Shown: positions 19,983-29,327 of the stretch, piece by piece | Position numbering within the stretch: the first letter of the stretch is position 1 | Layout of the letters: each line of letters opens with the position of its first letter | Assembly: GCF_012843705.1 (NCBI RefSeq) | Contig: NZ_JABAFQ010000004.1 | Location: 1 to 64,000 of the forward strand | DNA from: Fusobacterium sp. FSA-380-WT-3A | GTDB lineage: Bacteria > Fusobacteriota > Fusobacteriia > Fusobacteriales > Fusobacteriaceae | DNA length: 64,000 nt | Direction: 5' to 3' | Made by a program: the position numbers and the translations under genes | Notes under the pieces: model-generated | Seen by the model: the letters and a program-made list of their open reading frames with translations, nothing else | Database searches by the model: none | Told to the model about the DNA's origin: nothing

Positions 19983-21176
19983 ATGGGAAGATTAGTAGGA
20001 ACTATTTCAAGAGGACTTCGTGCACCAATTATAAAACAAGGTGATGACATTACAACTTTTACAGTTGATGCTGTATTAGCTGCTTGTGAAAGTGAAAATA
20101 TTACATTAAGAAATAGAGATGTGGTAGCTATAACAGAATCAGTTGTAGGAAGAGCTCAAGGAAACTATGCTACAATAGATGATATAGCAGCAGACGTTAA
20201 AGCAAAATATGGAGAAAATACAATAGGACTTATATTCCCAATATTAAGTCGTAATAGATTTTCTGTATGTTTAAAAGGAATAGCAAAAGGAGCTAAAAAA
20301 ATAGTTTTAATGTTTAGTTATCCTTCTGATGAAGTTGGAAACCACTTTATTGATTATGATTTATTAGATGAAAAAGGTGTAAATCCTTGGACAGATGTTT
20401 TAACAGAAAAAGAATTTACTGAAAAATTTGGAAATCCTATCCATGTATTTACAGGAGTAAACTATATAGAATATTATTCAGAATTAATAAGAGAGCAAGG
20501 TGCAGAAGTAGAAGTTGTTTTTGCTAATAATCCAACAGCTATCTTAAAATATACAGACTGTGTGTTAAACTGTGATATTCATACTCGTATGAGAACTAAA
20601 AAATTATTAAAAAAAGCTGGTGCTAAATTAGTTTATGGAATGGATGAAATATTAACTGAATCAGTTAATGGAAGTGGATATAATGCTGATTATGGATTAT
20701 TAGGTTCTAATAAAGCTACAGAAACTTCTGTAAAATTATTCCCTCGTGACTGTAAAGAGTTAGTTGTAAAAATTCAAAAAATGTTAGAAGAAAAAACTGG
20801 AAAACATATAGAAGTTATGGTTTATGGAGACGGAGCTTTCAAAGACCCAGTTGGAAAAATTTGGGAACTTGCTGACCCTGTAGTATCTCCTGGATATACA
20901 GATGGATTAGAAGGAACTCCAAACGAAATTAAATTAAAATATTTAGCTGATAATGATTTAGCTGGATTGAAAGGTGAAGAGTTACAAAAAGCTGTTGCTG
21001 AAGCAATAAAAGGAAAAGATTCTGACCTTAAAGGACAAATGATAACTCAAGGAACTACTCCAAGAAGATTAACAGATTTAATTGGTTCATTATGTGACTT
21101 AACTTCTGGAAGTGGAGATAAAGGAACACCAATTATTTTAATTCAAGGATATTTTGATAACTACATAGATGACTAA
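19983..21176 (+). CDS. CofE-like (F420-0:L-glutamate ligase family) protein
   Basis: A 397-residue protein of the CofE/PF01996 family: N-terminal VGTISRGLRAPIIKQGDD, DVVAITESVVGRAQGN near residue 45, and a long C-terminal part with MVYGDGAFKDPVGKIWELADP near 280. CofE adds glutamate to coenzyme F420-0 in archaea and actinobacteria. It is longer than archaeal CofE (about 250 residues), and fusobacteria are not known to make F420, so its real substrate is probably different. It is monocistronic, with its own promoter and terminator. AAAGGAG precedes the ATG. Confidence 0.8.
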   Translation: MGRLVGTISRGLRAPIIKQGDDITTFTVDAVLAACESENITLRNRDVVAITESVVGRAQGNYATIDDIAADVKAKYGENTIGLIFPILSRNRFSVCLKGIAKGAKKIVLMFSYPSDEVGNHFIDYDLLDEKGVNPWTDVLTEKEFTEKFGNPIHVFTGVNYIEYYSELIREQGAEVEVVFANNPTAILKYTDCVLNCDIHTRMRTKKLLKKAGAKLVYGMDEILTESVNGSGYNADYGLLGSNKATETSVKLFPRDCKELVVKIQKMLEEKTGKHIEVMVYGDGAFKDPVGKIWELADPVVSPGYTDGLEGTPNEIKLKYLADNDLAGLKGEELQKAVAEAIKGKDSDLKGQMITQGTTPRRLTDLIGSLCDLTSGSGDKGTPIILIQGYFDNYIDD

Positions 21177-21186
21177 TAAAAAAGAT

Positions 21187-21218
21187 AGGCTATTGTAAAT
21201 GTACAATAGCCTTTTTTA
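21187..21218. terminator. Bidirectional terminator between convergent genes
   Basis: AGGCTATTGTA (21187-21197) pairs perfectly with TACAATAGCCT (21202-21212). T-runs exist in both directions, serving the CofE-like gene (+) and the selenoprotein gene (-). Confidence 0.88.
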
Positions 21219-21219
21219 T

Positions 21220-21531
21220 TTATATTTTTTCATATCCTTCTACATCTAAAACCATTCCAGATGTAAAAACACTTACAAAGTTACAACTTATCTTAATATA
21301 TTTTAAATTTTTTAAATATACTGGAATAAACACTTTTATTCCGTCAACATCTTCGTTGATATATTCAATCTCTCTTTTTTCCATATCAGAAATATGTTTA
21401 ACGAATTCACCCTGAATTACATCACGACATCCAGCTCAGCCAAAGGCCAATGTTTCTCTTTTTAAACAAATACCAATAATATCATTTTTCTTAATGTATT
21501 TTGATACTCTTTCAGTAATTTCTATTTTCAC
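21220..21531 (-). CDS. Small selenoprotein (UGA = Sec at codon 32), HesB/IscA-like or CC/Se-motif type
   Basis: A 103-residue reading frame is interrupted only by one TGA (21438-21436) at codon 32, so ordinary ORF calling misses it. It starts at GTG behind a strong AGGAGG and ends at TAA beside a shared terminator. The residues around the TGA read AFG-Sec-AGCRDV, a Sec-x-x-Cys arrangement. The frame stays open and protein-like on both sides (KIEITERVSKYIKKND before, VFIPVYLKNLKYIKISC after). The hairpin downstream of the UGA fits the bacterial SECIS model (separate entry). Length, small beta-rich C-terminus and motif recall the HesB/IscA-like or CC/Se-motif family of small (seleno)proteins; the family name is my recollection, not tested. 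A TATAAT lies upstream. The function is unknown, possibly redox or Fe-S related. Confidence 0.8.
21394..21422 (-). promoter_or_regulatory. Bacterial SECIS-like hairpin after the UGA
   Basis: Read on the minus strand, AUGU and AAUUC pair with GAAUU and ACAU (with a CGUUAA bulge on the 3' side), closing a five-base loop AGGGU at 21413-21409. The loop starts 22 bases after the UGA and has G at its second position. Both values fit the published bacterial SECIS rules (loop 16-37 bases downstream, G in the first two loop bases). Confidence 0.7.
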
Positions 21532-21651
21532 ATTTACCTCCTTTATAACTTTTTATATATTATATCATAAAATTTTTATGAATATTTTAATTATTGAATT
21601 ATTTTTTATTCTAATATATAATTATAATGGGAAAATGAAAAGGAGAGAAGT

Positions 21652-22464
21652 ATGAAATATAAAGTAGTGGTAAGTGATTTAGATGGAACTTTATTAAATT
21701 CAAATCATGAAATTTCAGCTTACACAAAGGAAACTATAAGGGAAATAATTGAAAAAAAAGGTATAAAATTTATTATAGCCACAGGTAGACATTTTATAGA
21801 TGCCTCTTGTTTTATGAAACAATTAGGAGCTGAATCTTATTTAATATCTTCTAATGGAACTAATGCTCACAATGAAAAAGGAGAGATTTTAGTTGAGCAT
21901 ATAATGGATGAAAAAATAGTAAAAGAGTTATTAAATTTAAAAGTTGAAGAGGATATTTCTGTAAATATCTTCACAAATGATGGTTGGTATGTAGAAAAAT
22001 ATTTTTCTGAGTTTGAAAAATATCATAAAGAATCTGGATTTTCTCCTAATGTAGTAGACTTTAAAAACTTTAATAAAAAAGATGTATTAAAATTTTGTTT
22101 TATAGCTGATGATGTGAAAAAAATAGAAAAATTAGAAAATCAAATAAGAAAAAATCCGATACTTAAAGGTGAGATAACTATTACAGCTTCTTTAGATATA
22201 TGTTTAGAGATTATGAAAAATGATGTATCAAAAGGAAAAACTCTAAAAGAGATATTGGATAGAGGAGGATTTAAATTATCTGAAACAATTGCTTTTGGAG
22301 ATGGACTTAATGATGAAGAGATGTTAAGTATTGTAGGAAAAGGATTGATTATGGGTAATGGAAGTGATAAATTAAAAAGAGCTTTACCTAATAATGAAGT
22401 AATACTAACAACAGATGAAGATGGAGAAGCAAAATATCTAAGAAAAATATTTTTGGGAGAATAA
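21652..22464 (+). CDS. Cof-type HAD-superfamily phosphatase
   Basis: A 270-residue Cof/YidA-like HAD IIB hydrolase, likely a sugar- or nucleotide-phosphatase in the cytoplasm. Motif I is DLDGTLLNS (residues 9-17), motif II includes IATGRHF near 42 and ISSNGT near 65, motif III includes the lysine in SKGKTLKEIL near 200, and motif IV reads AFGDGLNDEEML near 220. All catalytic aspartates are present. AGGAGAG precedes the ATG. It is divergent from the selenoprotein gene across about 120 bases that contain both promoters. Confidence 0.92.
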   Translation: MKYKVVVSDLDGTLLNSNHEISAYTKETIREIIEKKGIKFIIATGRHFIDASCFMKQLGAESYLISSNGTNAHNEKGEILVEHIMDEKIVKELLNLKVEEDISVNIFTNDGWYVEKYFSEFEKYHKESGFSPNVVDFKNFNKKDVLKFCFIADDVKKIEKLENQIRKNPILKGEITITASLDICLEIMKNDVSKGKTLKEILDRGGFKLSETIAFGDGLNDEEMLSIVGKGLIMGNGSDKLKRALPNNEVILTTDEDGEAKYLRKIFLGE

Positions 22465-22465
22465 T

Positions 22466-22833
22466 ATGAGCCATATGGGCAGAAAAATTAGAGGAGTTAA
22501 AAGATTTTTATTGTAAATTTTTTAATGGAGAAAGTAATGAAAAGTATGTAAATAAGATAAAAAAATTTGAATCTTACTTTCTTTTGAAAGTGGTTGTAGG
22601 TTAGAACTTATGAAAAGAGTTGATATAAAGGAGGAGGAAGAAAGAGAATAGGATTTACACATCTAGCTTTTAAAGTTGATAGAAAAGAGAAAGTAGATGA
22701 GATGACAGAAAACTTTAGAAAAAATGGGTATAAAATAGTTGGTGAAAATAGAACTACAGGAGATGGATGCTATGAAAGCATAATTTTAGACCCAGATGGA
22801 AATAGAATTAGTTGGATAACTAAAAATAATTAG
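22466..22833 (+). pseudogene. Decayed VOC/glyoxalase-like gene
   Basis: A glyoxalase/bleomycin-resistance-type (VOC) protein can be read only by changing frame several times. One frame gives IWAEKLEELKDFYCKFFNGE through FESYF, the next gives SFESGCRLELMKRVDI, and a third gives GFTHLAFKVDRKEKVDEM and ILDPDGNRISWI. The breaks fall near 22590 and near 22650, and the first codons are also out of frame with the only upstream ATG. The C-terminal DPDGNRIS motif is a clear VOC signature. It lies two bases after the HAD gene and ten before tetR. Two or three frame breaks make a sequencing error unlikely. Confidence 0.75.
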
Positions 22834-22843
22834 GAGAATATTT

Positions 22844-23464
22844 ATGAGACAAAAAGAAAAAAATACAATATCACAGTATAAAATATTTCAGGCTGCTTTG
22901 GAAGAATTTGGAAACTATAGTTATGATAAATCTTCTATAAATAGGATTTGTGAAATTGGAAAAATATCAAAAGGAGTGATGTATCATTATTTTAAAGAGA
23001 AAGATGAGCTTTATCTTTTATGTGTAAAGTATTGTTTTGATTTGATGGTAGATTACTATAAAGAAAACTTAAACGAGGATTTAGGTTGGAGAAGAGGGAT
23101 AAAAACTTTCTTAGAAATAAGATATAAATTTTTTACTAAATATCCAAATATGCAAAAAATATTTTTTAATACTTTAATAGGGGAACCAAAACATCTTGTT
23201 AATGAAATAGCTAATATAAAAAAAGAATTTGATGAATTTACTTTTAACTTTGCTAGAAAAAATATATTAAAGATGAAAATTAGAGAAAATTTAGAAGTTG
23301 AAGATATTATAGCTTTTATTGAATTTACTCAAAATGGTTTAAATGAAAAACTACATAAAAAAGTACAGGAAACAGGAGATATAGAAAAAGTATTTGAAGA
23401 ATATGATGAAAATATAGAAAAATGGTTGGATATATTATTATATGGAATTGTAAAAAATGATTAA
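22844..23464 (+). CDS. TetR family transcriptional regulator (first)
   Basis: A 206-residue regulator with an N-terminal TetR helix-turn-helix (about residues 10-55): ALEEFGNYSYDKSSINRI then GKISKGVMYHYFKEKDEL. The ligand-binding C-terminus is all-helical and not assignable. It precedes an RND efflux operon with its own promoter and a 24-base palindrome, so it is a good candidate repressor of that pump. A terminator follows, so it is transcribed separately. Confidence 0.9.
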   Translation: MRQKEKNTISQYKIFQAALEEFGNYSYDKSSINRICEIGKISKGVMYHYFKEKDELYLLCVKYCFDLMVDYYKENLNEDLGWRRGIKTFLEIRYKFFTKYPNMQKIFFNTLIGEPKHLVNEIANIKKEFDEFTFNFARKNILKMKIRENLEVEDIIAFIEFTQNGLNEKLHKKVQETGDIEKVFEEYDENIEKWLDILLYGIVKND

Positions 23465-23490
23465 AATAAAATTAAATAATAAAAGTTCTT

Positions 23491-23530
23491 AAAGACTATT
23501 ACAGATTTTGTAATAGTCTTTATTTTTGTC
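23491..23530 (+). terminator. Intrinsic terminator after first tetR
   Basis: AAAGACTATTACA pairs with TGTAATAGTCTTT across a GATTT loop, followed by ATTTTTG. Confidence 0.82.
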
Positions 23531-23580
23531 TTTTAATTTTTAGACTTATTAGTTTAGAAAATAAAAATTAAAATAAAAAG

Positions 23581-23604
23581 TTTTAATGACTTAAATCATT
23601 AAAA
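23581..23604. promoter_or_regulatory. Palindromic operator candidate of the efflux operon
   Basis: A 24-base inverted repeat with perfect nine-base arms TTTTAATGA and TCATTAAAA lies 14 bases upstream of the -35 box. It is a plausible site for the neighbouring TetR proteins or another dimeric regulator. Confidence 0.5.
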
Positions 23605-23618
23605 TAAACAAAAATAAA

Positions 23619-23647
23619 TTGACAAAAATAAAAAAAAGTAGTATATT
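23619..23647 (+). promoter_or_regulatory. Promoter of the RND efflux operon
   Basis: TTGACA (23619-23624) and TATATT (23642-23647) are spaced by 17 bases, giving a leader of about 40 bases to the TolC-like gene. Confidence 0.75.
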
Positions 23648-23694
23648 AAGCTTGTTAAAAATAGACTAAGTAGTTTATAAAAAAAGGAGAAAAA

Positions 23695-25098
23695 ATGATG
23701 AAATTTTTATTGATGTTATCTTTTATTTTTGTTGTGGGATGTACCAATAATCAGCCTGTAAAAAATATGGAATTAGAAAAAAATAAACCTAAAATAGAAA
23801 ATAAAAGTACAAAAAATCCCAAAATTTATATACAAGATATTTCTGTTGCTGAAGCTATATTAACAGCTAGAGAAAGAAATTTAGATTTAGAAATTAAAAG
23901 ACTAGAAAGTGAAATTTCAACTTTAGATAGAAAAATAGCTTTCAGTAATTTTTTACCCTCAATTAATTTTGGTGGAGGATATACAAAATTAGATGACGAT
24001 ATAAATATTGGGGTAAATACTTACGGACTAGGTAGTTCTTTTGGATTACCTGATATTTTAGGAATGAGAGCAGTGGATAAATCTTTCTATACTTATAGCA
24101 TAAATGCTCAAGTTCCTATATTTGTTCCATCTACTTGGTATTTATATAGTGCTAGAAAAAAAGGAGAAAATATTTCACAGATTGTGGAGGAGTTAGCAGA
24201 TAAGATGTTACAGTTACAAGTTATGGGAGAATATTATTATATACTTGCTTTAGAATCAGAAAGAGAAACTTTAGAAAATCAATTAAAATCAGCTAAAGAA
24301 CTTCAAAGAAAAGTAGAAGTTTCATTAAAAGTTGGCAGTGTATTACCTTGGGAGTTAGAAAAATCAAAAACTTTAGTGGCGACTAAAGAATTTTTATTGG
24401 ATAAAAATAAAAGAGATTTAGAAATAGCAAAGATGAGTTTAAAAAGAACTTTAAATATGGATATGTCAACAGATATAAGACTACAAAATATAGATACAAA
24501 TATAAAAAAATTATCCTCTTTAGATGAGTGTATATATAAAGCTATAAATCAAAATGAAAAATTGATAATCATAGAGGAACAAAAAAATATTGGAGAAGAT
24601 ATTAAGAAAATAGCCATATCAAATTTTTTACCTAAGATTATTTTAGGTGGAGGATATGGAAATAATAGTAATGAAATTTTAATGGATTCAGATTTTTTAT
24701 ATGGAAATGTTTCAGGAATTGTAAGTATATTTAATGGATTTAGAAATATTAATGAATATAAAAAAGCAGTAAGAAATCAAAAAATAGGAGAATTAAAATT
24801 AGAAAAAGAGTATATGACAACTATTTTAGAAACTGCAAAAGCTTATAAAAATGTAGAAAATGCTCAAGAAATTTTAAAAATAGCCAATATGAATTTTAAT
24901 TCTGAAAAAGGAAAATTAAAACAGAAAAAAACAGAAAAAAATGTTGATTTAATAGATAATGAGGAATATTACAAAGCTTTAGCTGATTATGAAAAAGCTT
25001 TTAGTGATAGAGAAAAAGCAAAATATCAATATGAAATGGCAGTAGGAACATTAAAAATAGTTATGGGAGAAAATCCTTTTGAGGAGGAAGTAAAATAA
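23695..25098 (+). CDS. TolC-family outer membrane efflux lipoprotein
   Basis: A 467-residue protein with a lipoprotein signal peptide (lipobox VVGC, cysteine near residue 16). Two OEP repeats follow (about 55-260 and 270-455), rich in long amphipathic helices with the repeated beta-strand turns NFLPSINFGGGY and NFLPKIILGGGY. It would form the outer-membrane channel of the tripartite pump encoded by the next two genes. Its stop overlaps the next ATG by one base (TAATG), a sign of translational coupling. Confidence 0.9.
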   Translation: MMKFLLMLSFIFVVGCTNNQPVKNMELEKNKPKIENKSTKNPKIYIQDISVAEAILTARERNLDLEIKRLESEISTLDRKIAFSNFLPSINFGGGYTKLDDDINIGVNTYGLGSSFGLPDILGMRAVDKSFYTYSINAQVPIFVPSTWYLYSARKKGENISQIVEELADKMLQLQVMGEYYYILALESERETLENQLKSAKELQRKVEVSLKVGSVLPWELEKSKTLVATKEFLLDKNKRDLEIAKMSLKRTLNMDMSTDIRLQNIDTNIKKLSSLDECIYKAINQNEKLIIIEEQKNIGEDIKKIAISNFLPKIILGGGYGNNSNEILMDSDFLYGNVSGIVSIFNGFRNINEYKKAVRNQKIGELKLEKEYMTTILETAKAYKNVENAQEILKIANMNFNSEKGKLKQKKTEKNVDLIDNEEYYKALADYEKAFSDREKAKYQYEMAVGTLKIVMGENPFEEEVK

Positions 25099-26222
25099 TG
25101 AAAAAGAAATTTTTATTAATAGGATTTTTATTAATTTTTATGTTAGGGTGTGAGGAAAGGGAAAGTAAACCTTTGATAAGACCTGTAGAAGTTTACAATG
25201 TAGAAAGTATATCCAATGAAATAGTGAAAGAATATCCAGGAATTGTGTCAGCAAAAAATGAAACTTCATTGGCTTTTAAAATTTCTGGTCCTCTTGAAAA
25301 ACTAAATGTAGAAGTTGGGAGTTTTGTAAAAAGAGGGGATATAATAGGGAAATTGGATAAAAGAGATTATATATTACAAGAGGAGATTTACAAAAATAAG
25401 GTGATAATGGCTGAAAGTGGATACAACTCTTCAAAAGCTATTAGTAAAAATGCAAAACAACAATTTGAAAGAATAGAAAAACTTTATAAGACAAAAAATT
25501 TACCTAAAAAATCTTATGACGAAGCAGTAGCTAAAGTAAAATCAGCAATAGCTGGAGAAAAAGCCTCTTTTGCTCAATATAAAGAAGCATTAAAAGGATT
25601 GGAAAATGCTAAAAATCAACTTAAAGATACAGTGTTGATAGCCCCTTATGATGGATATATAAGTAGTAAATTTTGTGATGAAGGCTCAGTAGTAGGAGCA
25701 GGACATCCTATTGTAAAAATTTCATCTTTAGAGAAGAAAAGAATAAAAATAAATATATCAGAAAAAGAGATAAAGGAATTTTCAAAAATAACTAATGGGA
25801 AATTTTTGTATAATGGGACAGAGAAAGATATAGAAATTGCTGAAATTGGAAAAGTTAAAGGTATTGTAAATTTAAGTTATCCTGTAGTTTTTAAATTTTT
25901 AGAAGATGATATAGATATTCCTGTAGATTCTCAAGGGATAGTAAAAGTAGATTTTGAAAATGAAAAAACTAAAGGAATGATAATTCCTATTGAAGCTATT
26001 TTTGAAAAAGATAATCAAACAAAAGTTTGGATTTTCTTAAATGGAGTTGTCAATGAAAAGAATATAAAAATAATTTCTCCTTATTCAGATGGAAAAGTAG
26101 TAGTAGAAGGATTAAATATAGGAGATAAAGTAGTTTCAAGAGGAGTTCATGAATTAAGTAATAATCAACAGGTTGAACTTTTAAAATCATTTTCAGAAAC
26201 AAATGTAGGAAAAGTTTTATAG
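25098..26222 (+). CDS. RND efflux periplasmic adaptor (membrane fusion lipoprotein)
   Basis: A 374-residue HlyD/AcrA-type adaptor with a lipobox MLGC (cysteine near residue 17). The split biotinyl-lipoyl domain (LNVEVGSFVKRGDIIGKLD near 72 and LIAPYDGYISSKFCDEG near 180) flanks an alpha-helical hairpin (about 95-170). Beta-barrel and membrane-proximal domains follow. It bridges the TolC-like channel and the RND permease. The gene overlaps its upstream neighbour by one base and is followed after nine bases by the permease gene. Confidence 0.92.
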   Translation: MKKKFLLIGFLLIFMLGCEERESKPLIRPVEVYNVESISNEIVKEYPGIVSAKNETSLAFKISGPLEKLNVEVGSFVKRGDIIGKLDKRDYILQEEIYKNKVIMAESGYNSSKAISKNAKQQFERIEKLYKTKNLPKKSYDEAVAKVKSAIAGEKASFAQYKEALKGLENAKNQLKDTVLIAPYDGYISSKFCDEGSVVGAGHPIVKISSLEKKRIKINISEKEIKEFSKITNGKFLYNGTEKDIEIAEIGKVKGIVNLSYPVVFKFLEDDIDIPVDSQGIVKVDFENEKTKGMIIPIEAIFEKDNQTKVWIFLNGVVNEKNIKIISPYSDGKVVVEGLNIGDKVVSRGVHELSNNQQVELLKSFSETNVGKVL

Positions 26223-26231
26223 GTGATTTAT

Positions 26232-29200
26232 ATGAAAATGACAGATTATTCAATAAAAAATACAACAGTTATAAGATTTTTAGTTTTTGTATTGCTTATA
26301 GGTGGAATTTTTTCTTATATTAAACTTGGAAAATTAGAAGACCCAGAATTTAAAATAAAAGAAGCTTTAGTAATTACTCTTTATCCACAGGCAGATGCTC
26401 ATACTGTGGAACTAAATGTCACAGATAAAATAGAGGAAGCACTAAATAAAATTCCTAACATAGATTATCTTCAAAGTGTTTCAAAACCAGGATATTCAGA
26501 GGTAAAAATTAAATTAGATGAGGGAATAGATAGTGATGAGGTAGAACAATATTGGGATAATGTAAGAAGAAAAGTTTCTGATGCTCAATTAAATTTACCT
26601 TTAGGAGTTGTTCCAAGTATTGTATTAGATGATTATGGGGCTGTTTATGGAATGTTTTTAGCAGTTACAAGTGATGGTTATACTTATTCAGAATTAAAAA
26701 GATATACTGAATATATAACTAAAGAATTAAATTCTATAAAAGGAATAGCTCAAGTGGCCCAATTTGGAAAACCTACAGATGCCATTGAAGTTATAATAGA
26801 TAGAGAGAAAATAAATTCAATGGGAATAAGTGATAAAAGTATAAGTTTAACTCTTTTATCTCAAAATCTTATTACAGGTGGAGGAACTATTGATTATGGA
26901 GATTTGAGAGTAAATTTAAGATTAAATAATGAAATAAAAACAATGGAAGAACTTGGTGAGTTAGTAATTTTTTCTAAAAAATTACCAAATGGAACAGATG
27001 AAATTGTAAGATTAAAGGATATAGCACAGTTAAAAAGAGATTATGTAAGACCTATAAATCAAAAGATGTATTACAATGATAAAATGGCAATGGGAATTTC
27101 TCTTTCTCCTGTTACAGGAACAAATGTTGTAGAAACTGGAAAATTAATTGATGAAAAAATAGAAGAGTTAAAAGAAAAATTACCTGTGGGAATTAATATA
27201 GAAAAAATTTATTATCAACCAGATTTAGTAACTTCTGCAATAAATAATTTTGTATTAAATCTTATAATGTCAGTAATAACAGTTGTAGGAGTATTACTTC
27301 TTACAATGGGAATGAAAAGTGGACTTATAATAGGAAGTGGATTAGTTCTCTCAATATTGGGAACTTTAATTTTTATGTATATTTTAAAAATAGATATGCA
27401 AAGAGTTTCATTAGGTTCTTTTATTATAGCAATGGGAATGTTAGTAGATAACTCAATAGTTATTGTAGATGGTGTATTGGTAAATAGAAATAAGGGAATG
27501 GAAATGGAAGATGCCTTAAAAGAAGCTTGTTATAAACCAGCTCTTCCACTTTTAGGAGCTACAATTATAGCTGCTATAGCTTTTATGCCATCATATTTTA
27601 TGCCAACATATGCTGGAGAATATGTGAGCTCAGCCTTTTTAATAATAGGAATTTCTCTTATGTTAAGTTGGTTTTTATGTCTTACTCAAACACCTGTATA
27701 TTGTAAATTATATTTAGAAAATGAACCTATAAAAAAAGAAAGTAAAAAAGAAAAAAGATTTTATAAAAAATGTCATAGATTATTGTATGCTTTATTGAGA
27801 ACAAGAAAAACAACTTTAACAATATTATTAGGGGCTTTTGTAGTTTCTTGTATAATGTTTTTTGGAATACCTAGAACATTTTTCCCAGACTCTGATAAAA
27901 AAGGATTTACTATTAATATGTGGGCACCTGAGGGAAGTAAAGTAGAAGTTGTTGAAGAGAAAGCTAAAGAGTTAAGTGAGTATTTAAGAACAGATGAAAG
28001 GGTAAAAGATATAACAATAACTGTTGGAGCTTCTCCAGCAAGATATTATATAGCTACATTACCAGAGATGCCAAATCCATCTTTTGCCCAATTAATAATT
28101 AATGTGGAAAAAACAAAAGATGTTGATATAGTAGGAAAAAAAGCTATGGATTATGCTCAAAAAAATATTATAGGAGTTACAACCAGTGTAAAAAAATATC
28201 CTAATGGAATTCCAACACAATATCCAATAGAGATTGCTTTTGCTGGTCCAGACCCAAAAGTTTTAAAAGAACTTTCCAATAAAGCTATAAATATAATGAA
28301 AAAATATCCAGAGGTTCTCAATATAAAAACAAACTGGAGAAATAAAATTTTAACTTGGGAGGGAGATTATTCAAAAATAAATGGAAAAAGAGCTAATATT
28401 TCACCTTTAGATATCAGTACTTCTCTTATGAGAACAACAGATGGATTACCTATTGGAAAATTAAAAGAAAATGATAACTTAGTAACAGTAGTTTTAAAAG
28501 AAAATGATGGAAATAAAAAAAATCAAATAGATAATCTAGAACAAACACCAATTTGGGGATTAAATCTTTCTTCTGAACCTCTATCTTCTGTGATTGAAAA
28601 TAGTAAATTAACTTATGAAGAGGGGCAAGTATTGAGAAGAAATAGAGTGAGAACTATGATTGTTCAATGTGATGTTCCTATTGGAGTTAATGCTGAAGAA
28701 GTTAGAAGTAAGTTTAATAAAGAAATTGAAAAAATAGATTTACCAAAAGGATATAAGATGTATTGGCTAGGAGAATATTATGAACAAGATAAAAATAATA
28801 TGGCTCTAATGAAAGCTGTACCTGTACCAGCACTTATGATGTTGATAATTTGTATATTGTTATTTGGTAGTGTGAAAATAGCAACTTTGATATTCTTGAG
28901 TTTACCACTAGCAATGATAGGAATTGCTCCAGGACTTATAATAACAGGAAAAACTTTTGGATTTATGTCCATAGTTGGATTTATATCTCTTTCAGGAATG
29001 ATGATAAAAAATATAATAGTATTGGTTGATGAGATTAATTATGAAATTGATATATTGAAAAAAGATAAATTCACAGCTCTTATTGATTCAGCTATAAGTA
29101 GAATAAGGTCAGTAGGACTTGCTGCTCTAACAACAATTTTTGGTATGATTCCTTTACTTTGGGACCCATTATATAAAGATATGGCAGCAACAATAATATT

Positions 29201-29327
29201 TGGACTTTTTGCTTCTACAATTCTTACATTATTTATTTTTCCTGTTATTTATAGTGTAGTTTATAATATAAAACCAAATTTAAGATTAAAAAAATATTCA
29301 AGATTATTTGGAGGAAAAAATGTCTAG
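26232..29327 (+). CDS. RND family efflux permease
   Basis: A 1031-residue proton-driven pump with twelve membrane segments: TM1 near residues 10-30, two large periplasmic loops, TM2-6 (about 335-490), TM7 near 535 and TM8-12 (about 850-1015). The TM4 motif reads MGMLVDNSIVIVDG, keeping the first of the two AcrB-type aspartates and replacing the second with Asn, a variation seen in many RND pumps. The in-frame GTG at 26223 lies within the Shine-Dalgarno (AGGTGA, 26221-26226), so the ATG at 26232 is chosen. Its 3' end overlaps the second tetR gene by eight bases. Confidence 0.94.
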   Translation: MKMTDYSIKNTTVIRFLVFVLLIGGIFSYIKLGKLEDPEFKIKEALVITLYPQADAHTVELNVTDKIEEALNKIPNIDYLQSVSKPGYSEVKIKLDEGIDSDEVEQYWDNVRRKVSDAQLNLPLGVVPSIVLDDYGAVYGMFLAVTSDGYTYSELKRYTEYITKELNSIKGIAQVAQFGKPTDAIEVIIDREKINSMGISDKSISLTLLSQNLITGGGTIDYGDLRVNLRLNNEIKTMEELGELVIFSKKLPNGTDEIVRLKDIAQLKRDYVRPINQKMYYNDKMAMGISLSPVTGTNVVETGKLIDEKIEELKEKLPVGINIEKIYYQPDLVTSAINNFVLNLIMSVITVVGVLLLTMGMKSGLIIGSGLVLSILGTLIFMYILKIDMQRVSLGSFIIAMGMLVDNSIVIVDGVLVNRNKGMEMEDALKEACYKPALPLLGATIIAAIAFMPSYFMPTYAGEYVSSAFLIIGISLMLSWFLCLTQTPVYCKLYLENEPIKKESKKEKRFYKKCHRLLYALLRTRKTTLTILLGAFVVSCIMFFGIPRTFFPDSDKKGFTINMWAPEGSKVEVVEEKAKELSEYLRTDERVKDITITVGASPARYYIATLPEMPNPSFAQLIINVEKTKDVDIVGKKAMDYAQKNIIGVTTSVKKYPNGIPTQYPIEIAFAGPDPKVLKELSNKAINIMKKYPEVLNIKTNWRNKILTWEGDYSKINGKRANISPLDISTSLMRTTDGLPIGKLKENDNLVTVVLKENDGNKKNQIDNLEQTPIWGLNLSSEPLSSVIENSKLTYEEGQVLRRNRVRTMIVQCDVPIGVNAEEVRSKFNKEIEKIDLPKGYKMYWLGEYYEQDKNNMALMKAVPVPALMMLIICILLFGSVKIATLIFLSLPLAMIGIAPGLIITGKTFGFMSIVGFISLSGMMIKNIIVLVDEINYEIDILKKDKFTALIDSAISRIRSVGLAALTTIFGMIPLLWDPLYKDMAATIIFGLFASTILTLFIFPVIYSVVYNIKPNLRLKKYSRLFGGKNV

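Noticed and set aside
22466-22833. Second selenoprotein in the VOC region
   Set aside because: The breaks are frame shifts, not a single in-frame TGA, and no SECIS-like hairpin is evident.
26223-26231. GTG start for the RND permease
   Set aside because: It is part of the Shine-Dalgarno for the ATG at 26232.
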